In this document: in pieces, positions 35,677 through 45,238 of the stretch
Numbering within the stretch: position 1 is the stretch's first letter
Layout of the letters: every line of letters begins with the position of its first letter
The notes under the pieces: generated by a model
Told to the model about the DNA's origin: nothing
What the model saw: the letters and a program-made list of their open reading frames with translations, nothing else
The model's database searches: none
Assembly (NCBI RefSeq): GCF_000023845.1
Contig: NC_013170.1
Location: 620,001-684,000 of the forward strand
Length of the DNA: 64,000 nucleotides
Source: Cryptobacterium curtum DSM 15641
Lineage (GTDB): Bacteria; Actinomycetota; Coriobacteriia; Coriobacteriales; Eggerthellaceae
Reading direction: 5' to 3'
Position numbers and translations under genes: made by a program

Positions 35677-36144
35677 ATGGCGCGCGAAGAAAAACTTATC
35701 GCGCGGAACCGATCGGCGCGTCATGAATATGAAGTGCTTTCGACGTACGAGTGCGGCATTCAGCTTGCAGGCACCGAGGTCTGTTCCCTGCGCGAAAACA
35801 ATGCTCAGCTCACCGATTGCTTTGCGTTGGTGCGGCGCGGAGAAGTGTGGTTGATGAATCTTCATATCGCACCGTACAGTCACGGCAACCTTGCGAATCG
35901 CGACCCTGATCGCAATCGTAAACTCCTCTTGCATCGTAACGAAATACGGACGCTGCAAGAGCAGACGCGCGAACGTGGTCGAGCTCTTATCCCGCTGAAG
36001 ATGTACTTTGCAAAGAATGGTTTGGTTAAAGTTGAGCTTGCGGTATGCCGTGGTAAGAAGCTTTATGACAAGCGTCAGGATTTGCGTCGACGGGATGCCG
36101 CACGCGAAGTTGAGAGAACACTTAAAGAGCGAAGTCGCTATTAA
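35677..36144 (+). CDS. smpB: SsrA-binding protein
   Basis: A 155-residue RNA-binding protein that works with tmRNA to free stalled ribosomes. The OB-fold shows ARHEYEVLSTYECGIQLAGTEVCSLR, then NLHIAPYSHGN (with the conserved HIxPY), and the basic C-terminal tail GKKLYDKRQDLRRRDAAREV that enters the decoding site. Length is normal. The Shine-Dalgarno (GGGGATG) overlaps the end of the M42 gene. No tmRNA gene (ssrA) was found in the bases that follow, although it often sits there. Confidence 0.95.
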   Translation: MAREEKLIARNRSARHEYEVLSTYECGIQLAGTEVCSLRENNAQLTDCFALVRRGEVWLMNLHIAPYSHGNLANRDPDRNRKLLLHRNEIRTLQEQTRERGRALIPLKMYFAKNGLVKVELAVCRGKKLYDKRQDLRRRDAAREVERTLKERSRY

Positions 36145-36216
36145 CTGCTGTTGCTGTGAATATGACGTGTCAGCTGGCAGGATCCTGAGAGATACTGAGA
36201 CACGATAGGAGACGCT

Positions 36217-36567
36217 ATGTCTGCCACACATGAAGATACCGAGCAAGAGGTTGTCTACGTCTATGTCGATGAAGACGGCAATGAAATCGAGGTATCCGAC
36301 GACGATCTCGAGGACTATGAAGTCGTTGAAGAATATGAAGAGGAATATGAGCAGGACGAAGAAGAGTTAGAAGAAGGGGAAGAGAGGGGCGGAGACAGCT
36401 CTGCAAAATCTGCAGGCGAGGATAATCCACTTTCCTACGATAACGTTCAGGAGACAACTGATAATCTCAACGATATTGCTCGCGAAGGGGTTGCTGCAGC
36501 GCGTGAACTCAAGGAAACCTACGACGACATAAAAGGGCTCTTCAGCATCGGCAATTGGCTCAAGTAA
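36217..36567 (+). CDS. Small very acidic protein of unknown function
   Basis: A 116-residue protein. Residues 8-62 are nearly all Glu, Asp, Tyr and Val (YVYVDEDGNEIEVSDDDLED, then runs of EEYEEEYEQDEEELEE). Residues 75-116 look like an amphipathic helix with a hydrophobic end (ARELKETYDDIKGLFSIGNWLK). The calculated charge is strongly negative. I do not recognise the family; the order after smpB and before rpmB suggests a conserved neighbourhood in related genomes, but that is a guess. GATAGGAGA precedes the ATG at 36217, giving good support for translation. A role as a regulator binding basic proteins is speculative. Confidence 0.65.
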   Translation: MSATHEDTEQEVVYVYVDEDGNEIEVSDDDLEDYEVVEEYEEEYEQDEEELEEGEERGGDSSAKSAGEDNPLSYDNVQETTDNLNDIAREGVAAARELKETYDDIKGLFSIGNWLK

Positions 36568-36824
36568 TTTGTTCTTTATCTTGCAGTTTGCGTAGGTATG
36601 AAAAAGGATATCGACCTACATCAACACCCCTTTATTGGGCGCATATTTTGTCCTTTACCTCATATGCGGCCTGATGTGTCCAAGAAATCGTCCGGAGACC
36701 ACCTCTTGTTTGATTTGATCCAAGCATGAAAAAACCGCCCGGTAGGGCGGTTTTACGTGAACGATAAAAGTTCTTTACGGTAAGACTTCGACGCTTAACA
36801 GCAAAGTTTCAAAGCGCTTAGTCC
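36568..36824. other. Intergenic region between the acidic protein and rpmB
   Basis: 257 bases. It has a seven-base dyad CGCATAT / ATATGCG (36640-36668), the 16-base word AAGAAATCGTCCGGAG (36682-36697) also found at 22071-22086, and the shared terminator at 36731-36754. No coding frame. Confidence 0.5.
36731..36754. terminator. Bidirectional terminator for rpmB and the acidic protein gene
   Basis: Perfect ten-pair stem AAAACCGCCC-GGTA-GGGCGGTTTT. On the plus strand it ends in TTTT, on the minus strand in TTTTTT, so it should work both ways. It lies 71 bases after the rpmB stop. Confidence 0.9.
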
Positions 36825-37016
36825 TTATGCGCGCTCAACCTTTCCAGCTTTCAGGCATTTCGTGCAGACGTTAGCCTTGCGAACGCGACCCTTGTCATCT
36901 TTGATGGTGACGCGCTGAACATTCGGGTGGAACATACGATTAGTCACGCGATGTGAATGGCTCACATTTCGCCCAGCGACGGGGGTCTTGCCACATACTT
37001 CACAAACCTTGGACAT
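36825..37016 (-). CDS. rpmB: 50S ribosomal protein L28
   Basis: A 63-residue ribosomal protein with two Cys pairs (CEVCGK and CTKCLKAGK) that form the zinc site of the C+ type, so the gene is expected under zinc-replete growth. The middle [20 protein letters not shown] is the L28 signature. ATG at 37016 is preferred to the upstream frame end because GGAGTG is nine bases before it. It is transcribed divergently from the Asp23 gene at 37287. Confidence 0.95.
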   Translation of the reverse strand: MSKVCEVCGKTPVAGRNVSHSHRVTNRMFHPNVQRVTIKDDKGRVRKANVCTKCLKAGKVERA

Positions 37017-37286
37017 TCGAATCACTCCAGACGATATGATTTCAGCTTGCCTTTATAAGGCACTAAGCGTTTCAAAAACAGCTTACGAAATATACCATGG
37101 AAGCGCTTTGGTGGCCAAATCATTTTCCTATTGTGTGACAGCGCATTCACGGTTCCTTCGCAAATGGCTTGTGGAGAACCACGTGATAACAGGTCAAAGG
37201 GCAAGAGGAGGGTGTCCATGCGCTATACTGGGCAATCGAACTTATAGGATGTAACAATAACGCGCGCATCATGAAAGGATGATCGC

Positions 37287-37634
37287 ATGGCGGAATCGAT
37301 TACCGGCGATCTGCATGTCGCCAATGACGTTTTAGCTGACTTGGTAGGTAACGCAGCGCTCTCGTGCTATGGCGTAGTGGGCATGGCTGCGCCAACAGCA
37401 GCTGATGGTATTGCCAAAATCCTGCCCGCGAGCCGTCTGCGCCGTGGTGTCGTGGTTGATACGAGCCAAGCAGGCGTGCATGTAGATCTGTATGTCGTTA
37501 TTGAATACGGCACAAACATCAACACGGTTTCACAAAACCTTATTGAAGCGGTGACGTTTGCCCTTACCAACTATGCTCAAGTGCCTCTTGCGGGTGTGGA
37601 CGTGCATGTCCAGGGTGTCAAGGTGCGTAAATAG
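37287..37634 (+). CDS. Asp23/Gls24 family protein (second copy)
   Basis: A 115-residue Asp23/Gls24 (DUF322) protein, the same length as the copy at 618 but with different sequence; the pattern ADLVGNAALSCYGVVGMA...GVVVDTSQAGVHVDLYVVIEYG...VDVHVQGVKV is shared. In most Gram-positives one such protein lies just before fakA, as here (65-base gap). AAAGGATG precedes the ATG. A possible -10 TATACT lies at 37224-37229. Confidence 0.9.
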   Translation: MAESITGDLHVANDVLADLVGNAALSCYGVVGMAAPTAADGIAKILPASRLRRGVVVDTSQAGVHVDLYVVIEYGTNINTVSQNLIEAVTFALTNYAQVPLAGVDVHVQGVKVRK

Positions 37635-37698
37635 GCAACGTTTAAATGCGGTGCCTGTCGGTTTAAGCAGCACCGTTTCGCAAGGAGAGAACAACAAC

Positions 37699-39330
37699 AT
37701 GGCAGAAACCTATACGACCAACGACATTCTCAATGCCATAGCAGCTGCGAGTAAGGCGTTGGGCGAGCGCAAAGATGAGGTTAATCGCCTCAATGTCTTT
37801 CCCGTGCCCGATGGCGATACGGGAACAAACATGTCGCTTACGGTGAAGATGGTTGTCGATAATCTGGCCGCTCTTCCCATTGGCGCCTCGGGGGCTGATA
37901 TACGGCGTGCAATCACTACCGGTGCGCTTATGGGCGCGCGTGGTAATTCGGGTGTTATTACTTCGCAAATACTGCGTGGCCTCTGCGAAGGGGCCGCCGA
38001 ATGCGAAGCGTTTGACGTGCCCTCGATTGATCATGCGTTTGATACCGCATCTACCACGGCGTTTCAGGCTGTTCGCAAGCCAGTTGAAGGTACCATTCTC
38101 ACGGTTTTGAAGGATACCGCTGCTGCTGCACATCGTGCCAACAAGAAGAAAATGCCGCTTGAAGAGGCACTTTCCTTTATTGTGAGCGAAGCATACGCAT
38201 CGGTACAGCGCACACCCGACCTACTCGCAGTGCTGAAGGAAAACAACGTTGTCGATGCAGGTGGATTTGGCCTTGCCATCTTGATAGACAGCTTTGTTGC
38301 CGCCCTAACAGGGCGGGAAGCTCCTCTTGGTGACGAACTTGCCATTGCGCGATCGGCTGAACCGAAGGTAGCTATCGAGCAGATTAACGACTGGGAAGGC
38401 TCTGCCTATCGGTATTGCAACGAATTTCTTGTTGATTCAGATACGCTCGATAAAAATGAAGCGCTGGACTTTCTTGCCACGATGGGCGACTGTGAACTGT
38501 GCGTAGGGGACAACCCGAAGTTCAAGGTTCACGTTCATTCGAATCATCCTGACCAAGTTCTTGCCTACTTCCTTGAACGTGGTCAAATTTTTGAGGTCTT
38601 TATTCATAATATGCAGCTTCAAGCAGCTGATCGCACGGCGAAACTTGCCGAAGAGCAGCAACGCGAACACAAACCGCTTGGCTTTGTCGCGGTGGCAGCT
38701 GGCGCAGGCAACGCGCGAATTCTTGAGTCGCTTGGTGTTGATTACGTCGTATCCGGTGGGCAGACGATGAATCCTTCAACGAAGGATTTGCTTGATGCAG
38801 TAAATTCTGTCAATGCCGATGCGGTTATTGTTTTGCCGAACAACAAGAACATTATCATGGCAGCTCAAAGTTGTGCTGAGGTTTCCAATATCCCGTGTGA
38901 AGTGGTACCGACAACAAGTGTACCCCAAGCATTTTCTGCGCTTATTGCCTGCAACCCAACCGGCGGTCTTGAAGAAAACGTTCGTGTGATGACTGATGCG
39001 CTTGCCGACGTTCGAACGGGCGAAGTAACAACTGCTATCAAAGACGCCAAGGATGCTCACGGTAACCCCATTAAGGCAGGCGATGTTATCGGTATTGCTG
39101 ATGGCTCCATCGAGGCAGTTGCGCAGACGGTAGACGATGCGGTTGAGGCATTGCTTGAGCATCTTGAAGCCGACGAGTATGACACGCTCACTATTCTTGC
39201 GGGTGACGAAATGACCGATGATGCATTTAACGCGCTTGTTGAATCCATTGAGTCGACCTATGACGATCTGGAAGTTGATGCGCATCGAGGTGATCAGCCT
39301 CTCTATCCAATCGTGTTTTCTCTAGAATAG
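37699..39330 (+). CDS. fakA: DAK2-domain fatty acid kinase, FakA type
   Basis: A 543-residue protein of the YloV/FakA family. With a FakB carrier it phosphorylates exogenous fatty acids for lipid synthesis. The N-terminal DhaL/DAK2 domain shows VFPVPDGDTGTNMSLT (metal and ADP binding), GARGNSGVITSQILRG and DAGGFGLAIL; the C-terminal half has the FakA-specific domain (NNKNIIMAAQSCAEVS) and the DegV-like end. ATG 37699 is chosen for CAAGGAGAGA 10 bases upstream; a 47-codon longer frame overlaps the Asp23 gene and is rejected. Next genes are recG, rsmD and coaD, the common order. Confidence 0.9.
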   Translation: MAETYTTNDILNAIAAASKALGERKDEVNRLNVFPVPDGDTGTNMSLTVKMVVDNLAALPIGASGADIRRAITTGALMGARGNSGVITSQILRGLCEGAAECEAFDVPSIDHAFDTASTTAFQAVRKPVEGTILTVLKDTAAAAHRANKKKMPLEEALSFIVSEAYASVQRTPDLLAVLKENNVVDAGGFGLAILIDSFVAALTGREAPLGDELAIARSAEPKVAIEQINDWEGSAYRYCNEFLVDSDTLDKNEALDFLATMGDCELCVGDNPKFKVHVHSNHPDQVLAYFLERGQIFEVFIHNMQLQAADRTAKLAEEQQREHKPLGFVAVAAGAGNARILESLGVDYVVSGGQTMNPSTKDLLDAVNSVNADAVIVLPNNKNIIMAAQSCAEVSNIPCEVVPTTSVPQAFSALIACNPTGGLEENVRVMTDALADVRTGEVTTAIKDAKDAHGNPIKAGDVIGIADGSIEAVAQTVDDAVEALLEHLEADEYDTLTILAGDEMTDDAFNALVESIESTYDDLEVDAHRGDQPLYPIVFSLE

Positions 39331-39356
39331 TTCCGTCCAGCCAGCAGGGAAGGTGT

Positions 39357-41582
39357 ATGGGCGTAGATAAACACACAACGCAACGAAAGGCGGCGCGAGC
39401 TTTGGCTTCCAGCCGCCTTTCTGCTGTGCTTGCCTTTGATGGACCGGTTTCTCAGGTAAAAGGAGTATCGGCTGGCCGCGCGTCGGTGCTTGCTTCCTGG
39501 GGTGTACGTACCGTACGTGATTTAATCGATCGGTTTCCACACCGCTATCTCGATATGAGTGAACGCACAACAATAGCAGCTGCCACGATTGGTCAGTCGT
39601 GCACAGTGGCTGGATGGATTCACGAGATAAAACTGAAGCGTCCCAAACCACGTCTTGATTTGGTTGAAATCACCCTGCGCGATGCAACGGGTACCCTTTT
39701 GGTTACCTGCTTTCGGCAGCCATGGCTTGCCGATCGGCTTCATGAGGGCGATACCGTTGCTCTCTCAGGTAAAATAGAGTTTTCTTACGGCTTTAAGCGC
39801 ATGACAAATCCCTATCTTGAAGTGGTTGAGGGCTCGCTTGATGCGGTTGAAGGCATTATTATTCCTATCCATCCTGCTGGTGGTAAGCTGACTGCGGCAT
39901 GGGTCCGTCGGCTTGTCTCATCGGCGCTCTCGCTTTGCGCTGGCCTTGACGATCCGCTGCCTCTTGATTTGCGCGTACAGTATCGACTTATGAGCCGCCA
40001 GACTGCTCTTCAATGCATTCATTTTCCCCATACTATGGATGAAGCGCGCTTGGCTCGGCGTCGTTTGGCGTATGAGGAAGTATTTCTGCTTGAGCTCAAT
40101 CTGATGATAAGCCAGCGTGCTGAAGCACAAGGAGCATCTCCTATAGCGCATCGCATTGACGGTCCGGCTGTTCGTGCGCTGGCAAAAGCGCTTCCTTTTA
40201 CCCTGACTGAAGAACAGATGGTTGCTCGTGATGAAATTCTTCATCGCATGGCAGCACCCACAAGTGCGAGTCATATGCTGCTTGGCGACGTCGGAACCGG
40301 TAAGACCGCTGTTGCACTCTTTGCCTTGGCTGCTGCTACCGATTCTGGCAACCAGGCACTTATGATGGCGCCAACCGAAGTATTAGCGGCACAGCACGCC
40401 GCGAGTGCTGGTTCCTTGCTTGATGCAGCAGGCGTTTCATGGGCGCTTCTGACCGCTTCGACTCCTACCGATGAGCGTGCGTGCATTCGAGAAGGTTTAT
40501 CAAACGGTTCGCTTACCGTTCTGTTTGGAACACATGCGCTGCTGGAACCCGATATTGCACCACGTTCCTGTTCGCTTGTGGTGATTGACGAACAGCAGCG
40601 TTTTGGGGTGGAGCAGCGCCGTACTTTACGGGAAAAGGGCCCCGGCTGTGACTACCTTACCTTAACTGCCACACCCATCCCGCGTACGCTTGCTCTGGCA
40701 CTTTATGGTGGCATGACGCTTTCCTACCTCACAAAGCGCCCGCGCAACCGCGCTGGAACAACCACGCGGGTGCTTGTTCATTCACGCCGGGGTGAAGCGT
40801 ACGAAATTGCACGTGATGCGCTTGATGCGGGTCACCAGGTATTTGTTGTGTGTCCGCTTATTGGCAAGCCCGCTTCAGACGCGCAGACCAAGCATACGCG
40901 TGAGGCTGCTGCCGACGAAGAAGAGGGATATGCGTACGCGCGTATTGCTATTGAAGATGAAGGCGACCTGCATGATGACGATATTCATGCTGCGCGTGAA
41001 GAAGCTCGCTTTCTCCAAGAGAAAATATTTTGCGGCTATAGCGTTGGTGTGTTGCATGGCCGTATGCCCGCCACGGAAAAGCGCGCTTCAATGGAGCGTT
41101 TTGCTGCAGGTGAAGTCGATGTGCTGGTAGCAACAACGGTTATCGAAGTTGGTATCGATGTGCCGAATGCGACGGTAATGATTGTTGAGGATGCGGATCG
41201 GTTTGGCTTATCGCAGCTCCATCAGCTACGAGGTCGCGTTGGTCGTGGCGATGTTCCGGGGGAAGTCTGCCTGATATCTTCGACAAAAAATCCTGTTGCC
41301 CTTGAGCGTCTTGCGGCTATGGAGCGTACTGAAAATGGCTTTGAACTGGCAGAATTCGATCTGTCACTTCGTCGAGAAGGCGATATCTTAGGAAACCGCC
41401 AGCACGGAGCATCATCCTTGCGTCTGGTGAATGTCATACGCGATCGGGCGATTGTCGAGACGGCATATCGCGATGCGCGCACCCTTATTGAAGCTGACCC
41501 CGATTTGTCACAGCCCGACCACGCCGCACTGCGTCTTGAACTCTCTCGTACCTTTTCACCTCATGGGGAAGGGGTGTCTTGA
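39357..41582 (+). CDS. recG: ATP-dependent DNA helicase RecG
   Basis: A 741-residue superfamily 2 helicase that remodels stalled forks and Holliday junctions. The wedge OB-fold lies at about residues 60-160, Walker A is LLGDVGTGKTAVA, motif II is VIDEQQRFGVEQR (DEQQ where E. coli has DEQH), followed by LTATPIPRT, and motif VI with GRGDVPG. Length is normal. AGGGAAGG lies seven bases before ATG 39357. It is immediately followed by rsmD with little or no gap. Confidence 0.95.
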   Translation: MGVDKHTTQRKAARALASSRLSAVLAFDGPVSQVKGVSAGRASVLASWGVRTVRDLIDRFPHRYLDMSERTTIAAATIGQSCTVAGWIHEIKLKRPKPRLDLVEITLRDATGTLLVTCFRQPWLADRLHEGDTVALSGKIEFSYGFKRMTNPYLEVVEGSLDAVEGIIIPIHPAGGKLTAAWVRRLVSSALSLCAGLDDPLPLDLRVQYRLMSRQTALQCIHFPHTMDEARLARRRLAYEEVFLLELNLMISQRAEAQGASPIAHRIDGPAVRALAKALPFTLTEEQMVARDEILHRMAAPTSASHMLLGDVGTGKTAVALFALAAATDSGNQALMMAPTEVLAAQHAASAGSLLDAAGVSWALLTASTPTDERACIREGLSNGSLTVLFGTHALLEPDIAPRSCSLVVIDEQQRFGVEQRRTLREKGPGCDYLTLTATPIPRTLALALYGGMTLSYLTKRPRNRAGTTTRVLVHSRRGEAYEIARDALDAGHQVFVVCPLIGKPASDAQTKHTREAAADEEEGYAYARIAIEDEGDLHDDDIHAAREEARFLQEKIFCGYSVGVLHGRMPATEKRASMERFAAGEVDVLVATTVIEVGIDVPNATVMIVEDADRFGLSQLHQLRGRVGRGDVPGEVCLISSTKNPVALERLAAMERTENGFELAEFDLSLRREGDILGNRQHGASSLRLVNVIRDRAIVETAYRDARTLIEADPDLSQPDHAALRLELSRTFSPHGEGVS

Positions 41583-41584
41583 TC

Positions 41585-42151
41585 ATGCGGGTGATTTCCG
41601 GAATATATCGTGGCCGACGTCTTGTAGCTCCTGCGGGTCGTGGCACGCGGCCGACAACCGATCGCGTGCGTGAATCGCTCATGAGCACCATCGCTTCGGC
41701 ACGTGGGGGCTGGGACGACGCAATCGTTCTCGATGCTTTTGCTGGCAGTGGCGCGCTTGCGATTGAAGCGCTTTCGCGCGGTGCGCGATGGGCATGCCTG
41801 TGTGAACAAGATCGTGCAGCATTGCAGGCGATCAAGGAAAATACGGCGTTTATTACCGATGATTCGTTTCAGATTGTGCGGGGCGATGTGCTCGGTCGCA
41901 TTGTTGTTCATCCGCCAACACCCTATGATATTGTCTTTCTTGACCCGCCGTATGCGCTTGATGCGCGCTTACTTGCTACTTTGTTACAGCGTTTAGAAGC
42001 GGCCGAGCAATTGGCAGATGATGCTCTTATCGCCTATGAGCATGATGCTGGGCGCTCTTACGCTGAACTTACGCGCCTTGAGACACTTTCGCTAGCTACT
42101 TCAAAGGTGTATGGAGACACCGTTGTTGACTTATTCAGGAGGACCATATGA
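41585..42151 (+). CDS. rsmD: 16S rRNA (guanine(966)-N(2))-methyltransferase
   Basis: A 188-residue SAM-dependent methyltransferase that methylates G966 in 16S rRNA. Motif I is LDAFAGSGALAIEALSRGA, motif IV is FLDPPYALD, and the N-terminus has RVISGIYRGRRLVAPAGRGTRPTTDRVRESL, all typical. ATG 41585 is preferred; TTG 41579 overlaps the recG stop. The 3' end overlaps coaD by four bases (ATGA). Confidence 0.93.
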   Translation: MRVISGIYRGRRLVAPAGRGTRPTTDRVRESLMSTIASARGGWDDAIVLDAFAGSGALAIEALSRGARWACLCEQDRAALQAIKENTAFITDDSFQIVRGDVLGRIVVHPPTPYDIVFLDPPYALDARLLATLLQRLEAAEQLADDALIAYEHDAGRSYAELTRLETLSLATSKVYGDTVVDLFRRTI

Positions 42152-42678
42152 GTACGCCATCAGTGCGTCCCGAACGACGCGCTCTTGTTCCCGGGACGTT
42201 TGACCCTATTACTGAAGGACATCTCGACATCATTCGCCGCGCGGCGCAGATATTTGACGAGGTGCTTGTTGCCGTCGCCGCTTCGCCTGCAAAGGGTGGC
42301 CATGGGCGCTTATTTACGCTTGAGGAGCGGGTGTCGTTAGTGCGTACGTCAACCGCTGATATCAGTAATGTTCGCGTTGAGCCGTTTAGCGAACTTCTTG
42401 TTGAATTTGCGCGTCGGATGCAGGCTGATGTCGTGGTGAAGGGGTTGCGTGCTATCACCGACTTTGAATACGAGTTTCAGATGACGGCGATGAACTATGA
42501 AATTGAACGCAATATCGAAACAGTGTTTATCATGTCACCGCCGCAATATATGTACCTTTCATCGTCCATCGTTCGTGAAATTGCGAGCCTCAATGGCCCC
42601 TTTGAGCAGTTTGTTTCGCCTTGCGTGTATGAAGCGCTGTGTGAAAAATATCATCTTGATCGTACCGATTGTAAGTAG
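42148..42678 (+). CDS. coaD: Phosphopantetheine adenylyltransferase
   Basis: A 176-residue enzyme that makes dephospho-CoA from 4'-phosphopantetheine and ATP. The GTFDPITEGHLDII stretch (residues 16-29) carries the HxGH-like motif, and YLSSSIVREIASLNG is the second signature. It has AGGAGG seven bases before the ATG, which lies inside the rsmD stop overlap. The step after it is coaE (8429). It ends a conserved run of genes; the decayed transporter follows. Confidence 0.95.
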   Translation: MSTPSVRPERRALVPGTFDPITEGHLDIIRRAAQIFDEVLVAVAASPAKGGHGRLFTLEERVSLVRTSTADISNVRVEPFSELLVEFARRMQADVVVKGLRAITDFEYEFQMTAMNYEIERNIETVFIMSPPQYMYLSSSIVREIASLNGPFEQFVSPCVYEALCEKYHLDRTDCK

Positions 42679-42789
42679 TTAATTTTCCTTTATATCAAAT
42701 GATCTATTGCTCCTTTCAGGACTAGCAGCCTTTCTAAATATGGGAAACTATTCTAAAAATAACGCTTCTAAAAGAGGTAATTACCTCTC

Positions 42790-42842
42790 TTGACATCTAT
42801 ATGTTATTGAACAATTACTATGTTAGTGACTAACATAGTAAT
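42790..42842 (+). promoter_or_regulatory. TetR-type operator and -35 for the decayed efflux gene
   Basis: -35 TTGACA at 42790-42795. A perfect 13-base dyad ATTACTATGTTAG-TGA-CTAACATAGTAAT covers 42814-42842. It lies over the expected -10 and start site, 22 bases before the MFS start codon. This is an unusually perfect operator for a TetR-type repressor, yet the repressor gene downstream is broken. Confidence 0.8.
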
Positions 42843-42863
42843 ACGTGTAAAGAGACAGTGACT

Positions 42864-44419
42864 ATGGGTACAAGGTCTAATAACAGCCAAATCGTGTCAG
42901 AGGTGTCGAATGCCTTTACAGTGCAACAGTCATGGCGCGCTTTGGGTGGACTGTGTCTTGGCATGTTTGTTTGTTTCGCTAATACGACAGCTTTTAATAT
43001 TGCCCTACCCACAATCTCTGTTTCTTTGGCAGCCGGTCAGGCAGAACAGCAGTGGATGGTTTCGTCGTATAACTTGATTTTTGCAGCGTTCATGCTGATA
43101 TCGGGGTCATTAGGCGACAGGTGGGGCGCCAAGCGGACGCTTCTGTTAGGTACTGGAGCGTCTATCGCTGCGTCCTTCATAGGGATTTTTGCGTCCAACT
43201 CTATAACGACCATCATTGCGCGAGGACTCATGGGCCTAGGGGCGGGATTTTATGTGCCTATGGGACCTGCCATCATAAAACATCTTTTCGCATCAGATAA
43301 GCAGATGCGTGCTCTTACGCTGGGAGCTATCGCGATGACTCTTGGCGCACCGTTCGGTTTGATTCTTGGTGGCCTACTCATACATTTTGCTGATTGGCGA
43401 TCTATTTTTGTCTTCGATTTCGTGGCCTTTATCGGCATTACGTTGCTTAATGCTCTATTGTTGCCACATTCTGGTCAACTGTCTTGCAGAAGAAAGACAC
43501 GCTTCGTTCGATTGCCCTTTGCATCGGTGTTTTTTGCGCTTGTCGGACTTTCTTTACTTTCGGCGGGTCTTATTAATGCACAGGTTTCACTGTCTACCCC
43601 TGATTCGTGGGGTTTAGTACTGGCGGGATTACTTGCGACAGTCTTATTCGTGTATCACGATACGCATTCCTTAAACCCCCTTGCTGAACTCGACTTGTTG
43701 CGCACCCCTTCGTTTTTAGCTTCGTTGGTGGCGTTATTTGCTCTTAACTTGGCGATAGCGGGCATATTGTTTGTGCTGCCGACGTATGCTGAAACAGCAC
43801 TTGAAAATAAGCGCTGTTGGGTGCGATTATGTTTATGCCCATGGTTGGTGCTGCTATAGCGGGATCCGTTATAGTCAAGCATCTTGCCGATCGGGTAGGA
43901 AAAAGAGGGGCGTGTATCGGGAGTCTCATCTGCATTGCTCTTGGTTTGGTTGGTATGGCTCTGTCAACAATAGGAGCAAGCTATCCTGTTTTGATTGCGG
44001 GTCAATGTATTTGTGGCTTGGGTATGGGCATGGGGTTACCCGTCATGCAAAGTTGGGGTATTGAACACGTGTCAGAACAGCAAGCTGGTGGAGCTGCTGC
44101 CCTTATTTCTACCTTTCAGCAGATTGGATGCCTTGTGGGGATTAGCGCGCTCGGTTCGCTGGTTGGATCATTGTATGTAACAGCCTGCAGGGGGAGTGCA
44201 GCAGAGGGATTTGCGTCTATCGCTTTGGCCTTTGAAGCAGCTAATCAAGACGCAACGCACGCGCAAGCAATCCGTGATGCGGCCAGTGGTGCGTATGCCC
44301 ATGCTATTCTAATAACATTCTGCATCACTGCTAGTGCACTTCTTTTACTAGCAGCATGCATTGCACTTGTATCGAGAGCAAAGCGAGAAGAAGACCATGT
44401 GAGAAGTCGAGCAAGCTGA
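42864..44419 (+). pseudogene. DHA2-type MFS efflux transporter with a frameshift
   Basis: The gene reads as a 14-helix MFS exporter of the EmrB/QacA (DHA2) type, with the DHA motif GSLGDRWGAKRTLLLG at residues 78-93. The first frame runs to 43859, but after ALENK near 43808-43811 the true text (ALLGAIMFMPMVGAAIAG) continues in another frame to 44419. A single base lost in the A-rich GAAAATAA word would explain it. Both halves together give about 518 codons, the right size. Unless this is a sequence error or a programmed slip, the pump is dead. Substrate unknown. Confidence 0.85.
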
Positions 44420-44444
44420 TACGCACGACACTGCAGCACACGGG

Positions 44445-45044
44445 ATGCTGGCGCGGGCAGATTGGCAGGCGCAGCGCCTTCGTTCTACCCGCTCACCTGC
44501 GGGCTGAAACTCATTTCTGAGCATGGGTACGATACAACGACGGCTCAGGATATTGTTCAAGCTGTCGGGGTTTCCACCATGACGTTCTTTCGCCACTTTC
44601 TTTCTAAGGAAGATGTTGTTTTGGGAATGTCGCCTGATAGCAATGCTATTATAGCTGCTGCAGAGGCGCTCAAAAGTTCAAGTAAAGACCTTTACCCTGT
44701 GAAATTGCCCATGCTGTTTTACAGGTGGCTATAGAAAAACCTGATTCTGAAGGGCTGTCTGACATCGCTCTTCGACTTGTCGTTGTGCACAAAAATCCTA
44801 CGCTTCTGAAAGCCTTGTACGCTCGTATTTCTCGTTGGACAGATATCGTGAAAACACTTTTCCCGATTCATTGCGCGCAGCTAATGCTAGTGAGTTTTCG
44901 ATGCGTTTGATGGCATCTGCTATAGTAATGTACTGGGTTGAGGTTATGTGTGAATGGTCTCGACAGGGTGGGATTAACGCTGATAGGCAACTCTTACAGA
45001 CACTCGCCAATGAAGCTGATACACAAATGATGGACCTGTATTGA
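44445..45044 (+). pseudogene. TetR family regulator broken by at least three frameshifts
   Basis: The pieces, in order: MLARADWQAQRLRSTR (frame of 44445, a typical pre-HTH start), then GLKLISEHGYDTTTAQDIVQAVGVSTMTFFRHFLSKEDVV (given in parts: GLKLISEHGYDTTTAQDIV is the TetR HTH start; VGVSTMTFFRHFLSKEDVV its end) in another frame, then IEKPDSEGLSDIALRLVVVH in the third, and DSLRAANASEFSMRLMASAI in the first again. Breaks lie near 44500-44508, 44720-44735 and 44840-44880. The pieces make one coherent TetR protein when joined. The predicted start region also has an ATG directly followed by TGA (44397). It would have controlled the pump at 42864 through the dyad at 42814. Confidence 0.8.
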
Positions 45045-45072
45045 GGTTGATACACAAACGATGGCCCGGTAT
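45011..45072 (+). repeat. 31-base tandem duplication at the end of the tetR remnant
   Basis: TGAAGCTGATACACAAATGA (start of unit 1, 45011-45041) and TGAGGTTGATACACAAACGA (start of unit 2, 45042-45072). The two 31-base units agree at 26 positions and are adjacent. The first contains the last codons of the regulator, the second lies after its stop. Confidence 0.7.
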
Positions 45073-45238
45073 ACAGCTCTTATCCATTAAAATAAACATT
45101 TGGCAGGGGAATATTGTGCGCTGATAGTGAACAGCTCGCTTGCCATTTTGCACGCGTTTGCGCGCATGGTAGAATGACACGGCTATTTGAGTGTATCGAA
45201 ACTAACGCAGTTGTAATGCAGCATCTGGAAGGAACAAC

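Noticed and set aside
36145-36216. tmRNA gene (ssrA) next to smpB
   Set aside because: The gap is only 72 bases and nothing like the tmRNA ends was seen here or in the following intergenic region.
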